From positions 434,001 through 498,000 of the forward strand of contig NZ_VTWS01000003.1 in NCBI RefSeq assembly GCF_008727875.1: 64,000 bases of DNA, read 5' to 3'. The position numbers and the translations under genes were made by a program. The notes under the pieces were generated by a model that saw nothing but the letters and a program-made list of their open reading frames with translations, made no database searches and was not told the origin of the DNA. The first letter of the stretch is position 1, and every line of letters begins with the position of its first letter. Origin of the DNA: Larkinella humicola. Its GTDB lineage: Bacteria > Bacteroidota > Bacteroidia > Cytophagales > Spirosomataceae. Shown here in pieces: positions 58,654 through 64,000 of this stretch.

Positions 58654-59181
58654 TTATTTCTTTTTTGCTCCCGTTACAGATGGTTGCAGTGCGTGTTGCT
58701 CCACCAGGTAATTCAGCAAATTTTCGCAGCAACGGGACACAATCTGATAGACTTGTTCAAAAACTACAGCGTCTTCGTAATAAGGGTCGGGGACACTCAG
58801 CCCATTCGGCCCGGAATCCGGCTGGGGATCAAATTCGCGCAGTAGAACCGTGTTTTCTTCGCTGTAAAGTCCGGTACTCCGGTGGCTGAAATACTGAATG
58901 GCGTCATAATTCGCTTCGTCCATGGCCACGAGGTAATCGAACTGCGACAAATCCTCACCCGACAGCTTGCGGGCGCGGTGGGTCAGTTTAATGCCGTGTT
59001 CGAGCGCATTTTCACGGGTCCGGCGGTCGGGCAGGTCGCCAATGTGGTAGGAAGATGTGCCGGCTGAGTCGCATTGAATCGACGCTTCCAGGCCCCGTTC
59101 TTTGATCAACTGCTGAAATACGCCTTCCGCCACCGGCGACCGGCAAATGTTTCCCAGACAGACAAAGAGAACGTTAAGCAT
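58654..59181 (-). CDS. Low-molecular-weight protein tyrosine phosphatase
   Basis: 175 residues from the ATG at 59181, which opens directly on VLFVCLGNICRSPVAEGVFQ with the phosphate loop C-X5-R (CLGNICR). The catalytic acid is in VPDPYYEDAVVFEQVY (DPYY motif). The family dephosphorylates tyrosine in proteins, often kinases of polysaccharide export. It is downstream of the DivIC-type and enolase genes on the same strand. The 58473-58653 gap upstream of it on the nucleotidyltransferase side contains nothing I can support. Confidence 0.95.
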   Translation of the reverse strand: MLNVLFVCLGNICRSPVAEGVFQQLIKERGLEASIQCDSAGTSSYHIGDLPDRRTRENALEHGIKLTHRARKLSGEDLSQFDYLVAMDEANYDAIQYFSHRSTGLYSEENTVLLREFDPQPDSGPNGLSVPDPYYEDAVVFEQVYQIVSRCCENLLNYLVEQHALQPSVTGAKKK

Positions 59182-59242
59182 GATGATGGGTAATGGACAA
59201 TGGAGCATTGTCAATCGTCAATGGCCGATGGTCACTAAAGGT

Positions 59243-59554
59243 CTACTTTTCGATGGGTTCATTTTTCTCATTGACCAGCACATAAACATCCTCATTGGGC
59301 TTTTTCATGAGGTAGTTTTCGCGGGCGTATTTCTCCTGCAAACGGGGATTGCCCAGAATGGACTGGCGCTGAATTTCTACTTCCTCGATTTTTTCGTCGT
59401 AATAGACCAGATCCGTCTCCAGATCGCCCAGTTTCAGGCTGTTGCGAACTTGAGAAATGATGTCGTTGGCATCAAAAAACAGCATCCAGATCAACAATCC
59501 CACACCCGTTGCGAAATAGAAGTTTTTGACGACTCGGAGGATTTTGGTCAGCAT
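59243..59554 (-). CDS. FtsB/DivIC-type septum formation initiator protein
   Basis: 103 residues from the ATG at 59554. It has one membrane helix near the N terminus (YFATGVGLLIWMLFF) and then a coiled coil (LKLGDLETDLVYYDEKIEEV, EIQRQSILGN) with the family motif YARENYLMKKPNEDVYVLVN. This is the bitopic divisome protein DivIC/FtsB that forms a complex with FtsL and FtsQ. It sits between eno and the phosphatase gene; pairing with eno is common in Bacteroidota. Confidence 0.93.
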   Translation of the reverse strand: MLTKILRVVKNFYFATGVGLLIWMLFFDANDIISQVRNSLKLGDLETDLVYYDEKIEEVEIQRQSILGNPRLQEKYARENYLMKKPNEDVYVLVNEKNEPIEK

Positions 59555-59572
59555 GGGATTTTGAAATAAAGG

Positions 59573-59634
59573 CCCCAACCCCCTAAAGGGGCTTTCAGCA
59601 TCTGGCTTTTTTAGCGCCCTTTAGTGAGTTGGGG
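59573..59634. repeat. Inverted repeat between DivIC gene start and eno end
   Basis: CCCCAAC (59573-59579) pairs with GTTGGGG (59628-59634), and CTAAAGGG (59583-59590) with CCCTTTAG (59617-59624), with a 3/3 internal loop. The CCCCAACCCCCTAAAGGGG word is common between genes in Bacteroidota. Both flanking genes are on the minus strand; it lies just after the enolase stop codon and before the DivIC start. Confidence 0.8.
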
Positions 59635-59639
59635 TAGTA

Positions 59640-60935
<1,296 letters not shown>

Positions 60936-60989
60936 TTAATGTTCTGTAAACGAAAAGGAACAAGTGTGCAGAAAATTCCCTGACGGCTC

Positions 60990-61018
60990 TTTACTGACAC
61001 TGTTACCATTTACTGACA
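60990..61018. promoter_or_regulatory. Ten-bp direct repeat in the eno/kinase spacer
   Basis: TTTACTGACA occurs at 60990-60999 and again at 61009-61018, 19 nt apart start to start, close to two helical turns. It is within the 257-nt divergent spacer. The spacing is suitable for a dimeric regulator of either gene, but nothing else supports it. A minus-strand TTACTTTG (one mismatch to the -7 consensus) lies slightly further from eno. Confidence 0.2.
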
Positions 61019-61174
61019 ATTGGTTATAGCACGATTTTTGCCATACAAAGTAAGTGATTTTTTCGGTTTGTAGGGAATGCCCGATGAATTAAGCCATTCG
61101 GTATTACGCAATTATTACCCGACGATTTGACCATCCGACCCACGTGTTCGTGGTGTCTCAGCGGGAAATGAGGT

Positions 61175-64000
61175 ATGCAGATTTTTATGACGCCCCTACG
61201 GAACCCACGGGTCTTGCTGCTGGTGTTTTATTTGAGTAGCCAAACCCTGGTTGGTCTGGCTCAGAAAAACCGTGTCTACACGGCCCAGGCTGGCGTCATG
61301 GATCTTTCTTCCTACTCCTATGGTGCTTCAGAACCCGTATCTCTCGTGGGCGACTGGTTTTTTAAATGGAACCAATTTGTCGATTCAGCCCGCGTCGCCA
61401 CGAGCCAAACCCTGATACCGGTACCCGGAAACTGGCATTCGTATACCGGCAGTTCCACCTTGTTTCCGCAGGATTTGGGCCACTGCACCTACGGGTTGCG
61501 GATTATCCTTCCCGATTCAGGAAAAGTATGGTCGTTGCGCCTTCCGCCAATCCGAACCGCCTATACCCTTTACGTCAATGGTCAGTTGGTGGCCCAGACT
61601 GGCCAGGTGGCAACCGACCAGACCATGAAACCGGAGATCAACGCCAAAGTCGTCTCATTTCTGGTTCCGGGCAAAGAAGCATTCCTGTTGCTACACGTTT
61701 CCAACTATTATTTTGCCTACGGTGGCATCTGGAAAAGCCTGGAATTGGGCAACCCGGCGGTCATTTCACAAAGCCGGGAACGAAGCCTGCTGATTTCTTC
61801 CTTCATCGTCGGCGCTCTTTTAATCATTGGCCTGTACCACTTTGTGCTCTATGCGCTTCGCCGAAAAGACCGGGCGCCCTTGCTGTTTGGCATACTGTGT
61901 GTACTGGCTGCGTTTCGGGAGAATCTCAATTCGGAGAGTCTGTTTTTTCTGGTTTTTCCCGCAGCAGACTGGATACTGGCCAACAAAGCACTCTATAGTG
62001 CCTTTCCGGTTGGGATCATCGGCATCACGCTCTACCTGCAATGCCTGTTTCCGGGTGCCATTTCGGCCCTGGCCCGAAAAAGCATTTTCGCCTTGAACCT
62101 GGGTTTTCTGGCGCTGGTGTTGCTCACACCGCCCCCGGTCTACGCAGCCTGGGGAACCCTCATCAGCCCCCTCGCGACGGTTGAATGCGGTTATTTTTTC
62201 TGGATTGCCTTTCAGGCCACCCGACAAAAGAAAGAGGGCGGTTTTATCCTTTTTTGTGATATGATTCTGCTGACGGCCTGTGCGATCAACGACACTTTGT
62301 ATCAGGCCGGTCTCATTCATACCTATTTCCTGCTTTCCAGCGCCGTCGTCATTTTCACCCTTTGTCAGTCGTTGTTGCTGGCGATTCGTTTCTCTACGGC
62401 TTTTAAGCGGACCGAAGCGCTGACGGTGGAGTTGAAAACGGCGAACCAGCTCATCGAGCAAATGGCGGTGAAACGGCAGGAAGCCGACCGGCGCAAGGAG
62501 GTTGAGGAAGTAAAAAACCGGTTTTTCTCCAACATTACCCACGAATTCCGGACGCCCCTCACGTTGATTATCTCCCCCATCGAGCAACTGCTGCCCCCGC
62601 CGGGGAAAGGGTTTTCCGTTGAAAATTCCGTTCTCCAAAATACGCTGACGACCATCCACCGCAATGCGCGTCAATTGCTTCAACTGATCAATCAATTGCT
62701 GGATTTGTCAAAACTCGAATCCGGCAGTCTGACCATCCAGGAATCACAGGGCGATGTGGTTCATTTCCTGAACGATCTCGTTAATTCATTCCGGATAACT
62801 GCCGAAACCAAACGGATTCAGTTGACGTACCAACCGGGCCCTCTTCCAGACCAACTGCTGTTCGATGACGACAAATGGGGAAAAATCAGCTACAATCTGC
62901 TTTCGAACGCCTTGAAATATACGCCCGGCGGAGGCTCGGTGGAGGTCAAATTAAGTGCCGAGCCAATGCAGGCGGCTGGCTACCTCATCTTGCGGCTGTC
63001 GGTTTCCGACACCGGAATCGGTATTGCGTCAGACCAGATTCCCCATATTTTTGATCGCTTTTATCAGATCGACGACTCCCGAACGCGCTCTTTTGGCGGA
63101 ACCGGCATCGGGTTGGCTCTCGTAAAAGAATTGACAGATCTGCTCAATGGCACGGTCAGGGTGGAAAGTGAAGTCGGCAAAGGCACCACCGTGACCGTCG
63201 AGTGTCCCGTTCGTCTTCCCTTTGCCGAGCATCCAACGCTGAACCCACTCCCGTCTCAGACGCTGTGGCCGGAACTCCCCCCCCCGTTTGTTGCTCCATT
63301 ACCCGACAAAACCGCTTCCGTCAATGAAACACTCCCGCTCATTCTGGTCGTAGAAGATAACCCGGCCCTGCGCCACCTGATCGCAGCCGGACTTTCCAAT
63401 ACCTACCGGGTCATTACGGCGGCCAATGGGCAGGAAGGATGGCAATTCTGCCAGGCCGAATTGCCCGATCTGGTGCTGAGCGACATCATGATGCCCGAAA
63501 TGGACGGGCTTCAACTCTGTCGGCTTATCAAGCAAACCACCCAAACGGGCCACATTGCCGTCGTTCTGCTGACCGCCAAAACCGCTTCCGAAAGCAAACT
63601 GGAAGGTTTGTCGGTGGGTGCCAACGATTATTTAACCAAACCCTTCGATCAACGGGAATTGCAGCTCCGGGTGGCTAACCTGCTCCACTACCAATCGACG
63701 TTGCGCAAATTTTACAACCTCCAGTTCAGCAAACCCCAACCCATTGCGTTGCCGGCTTACGAAAACGCTTTTCTGAGTCAGCTCTACCAGGCCCTCGAAA
63801 AGCACATCGACGACGCCAAACTTTCGGTCGACGATCTTGCCCTGGAAGTGTCGATGAGTTCCCGAACCCTCAATCGCAAGCTGACGACCATGCTGGGCAT
63901 GACGGTCAGTGAGTTTATCCGCAATTACCGCCTTCGCAAAGCCGCAGATTTGTTAAAGGCTGGTTATCCGGTTTCAGAAACGGCCTATATGGTTGGTTTT
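61175..64000 (+). CDS. Hybrid 7TMR-DISM sensor kinase with receiver and AraC domains, partial
   Basis: 942 codons to the window edge, no stop yet. A signal (PRVLLLVFYLSSQTLVGLAQ, near 11-30) precedes an extracellular DISM beta domain (about 31-200), then seven membrane helices (about 203-403), and a coiled-coil linker (410-445). The kinase core has H456 in NRFFSNITHEFRTPLTLIIS and ATP-binding blocks SYNLLSNALKYTPGGG, DTGIGI and GGTGIGLALVKEL. A receiver follows with D770 in LVLSDIMMPEMDG, and an AraC-type helix-turn-helix (LSVDDLALEVSMSSRTLNRK) begins near residue 884. One molecule thus spans signal to DNA. Input unknown; the other end is outside the window. Confidence 0.93.
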   Translation, partial: MQIFMTPLRNPRVLLLVFYLSSQTLVGLAQKNRVYTAQAGVMDLSSYSYGASEPVSLVGDWFFKWNQFVDSARVATSQTLIPVPGNWHSYTGSSTLFPQDLGHCTYGLRIILPDSGKVWSLRLPPIRTAYTLYVNGQLVAQTGQVATDQTMKPEINAKVVSFLVPGKEAFLLLHVSNYYFAYGGIWKSLELGNPAVISQSRERSLLISSFIVGALLIIGLYHFVLYALRRKDRAPLLFGILCVLAAFRENLNSESLFFLVFPAADWILANKALYSAFPVGIIGITLYLQCLFPGAISALARKSIFALNLGFLALVLLTPPPVYAAWGTLISPLATVECGYFFWIAFQATRQKKEGGFILFCDMILLTACAINDTLYQAGLIHTYFLLSSAVVIFTLCQSLLLAIRFSTAFKRTEALTVELKTANQLIEQMAVKRQEADRRKEVEEVKNRFFSNITHEFRTPLTLIISPIEQLLPPPGKGFSVENSVLQNTLTTIHRNARQLLQLINQLLDLSKLESGSLTIQESQGDVVHFLNDLVNSFRITAETKRIQLTYQPGPLPDQLLFDDDKWGKISYNLLSNALKYTPGGGSVEVKLSAEPMQAAGYLILRLSVSDTGIGIASDQIPHIFDRFYQIDDSRTRSFGGTGIGLALVKELTDLLNGTVRVESEVGKGTTVTVECPVRLPFAEHPTLNPLPSQTLWPELPPPFVAPLPDKTASVNETLPLILVVEDNPALRHLIAAGLSNTYRVITAANGQEGWQFCQAELPDLVLSDIMMPEMDGLQLCRLIKQTTQTGHIAVVLLTAKTASESKLEGLSVGANDYLTKPFDQRELQLRVANLLHYQSTLRKFYNLQFSKPQPIALPAYENAFLSQLYQALEKHIDDAKLSVDDLALEVSMSSRTLNRKLTTMLGMTVSEFIRNYRLRKAADLLKAGYPVSETAYMVGF

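Noticed and set aside
61366-61998. 210-codon frame inside the hybrid kinase in another frame
   Set aside because: The kinase frame is continuous from 61175 to the window edge with domains in order, so this is a shadow.

Overview
The window looks like a chromosomal segment of a Cytophagales-type Bacteroidota, most like the Spirosoma/Larkinella group. Supporting evidence: a cysteine protease with a type IX secretion sorting tail, an ECF sigma/FecR pair, BlaI-M56 genes carrying TonB-type domains, a two-component-propeller histidine kinase, a hybrid 7TMR-DISM kinase with an AraC output, TAnnTTTG-type promoter boxes, and intergenic REP-like elements of the Bacteroidota kind. Base composition is moderate (about half G+C by eye). 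I see no rRNA, tRNA, CRISPR array, prophage or intact insertion sequence. About 58 protein genes are supported; two are cut by the window ends (an outer-membrane beta-barrel protein on the left, a hybrid sensor kinase on the right).

Layout. 0-8.5 kb is mostly housekeeping: PlsC-type acyltransferase, PiT phosphate transporter, rlmN, CvpA, YqeY, pdxJ, RidA, a secreted Gfo/Idh/MocA oxidoreductase and an SCP2 protein. 8.9-18.5 kb holds an ECF sigma factor with its FecR partner, a membrane O-acyltransferase, two tandem MFS paralogues, an unknown membrane protein, an M1 peptidase and a DUF2911 protein. 18.6-23.6 kb is a DUF4350-MoxR-DUF58-M20 operon. 23.7-30.4 kb holds a gingipain-family (C25) protease with a T9SS tail and a propeller histidine kinase/LuxR regulator pair. 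30.5-36.8 kb has divergent DoxX/HxlR genes, a serine hydrolase, a sorbosone-dehydrogenase-like protein, a luciferase-like monooxygenase and an alpha/beta hydrolase. 37.1-40.4 kb is a BlaI-M56 operon followed by a truncated M56 paralogue. 40.4-48.7 kb has a phosphatase lipoprotein, an M20 amidohydrolase, RDD, two glycosyltransferases, SpoIIM, a membrane protein and a DUF4129 protein. 48.7-64 kb has an atypical SDR, LemA with two TPM proteins, a lipoprotein, gpmI, a GHMP-kinase/UDPGP fusion with a second nucleotidyltransferase, a low-molecular-weight phosphatase, a DivIC/FtsB-like protein, eno and the hybrid kinase.

How genes group. MoxR, DUF58, DUF4350, DUF4129, SpoIIM and RDD proteins usually sit together; here they are in two blocks about 20 kb apart, and the second block is itself interrupted by two glycosyltransferases. 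gpmI and eno give two neighbouring steps of lower glycolysis.

The most striking non-genic signal is a set of at least a dozen long inverted repeats, one in most of the longer gene-end gaps. Arms reach 41 bp with perfect or near-perfect pairing, and many include the stop codon or last codons of a neighbouring gene. They fall into several sequence families, many built from degenerate 7-8 nt words, and some families recur at distant places. They look like home-made bidirectional terminators or mRNA 3'-end structures generated by an unknown copying process, and are the best candidate here for something not well described.
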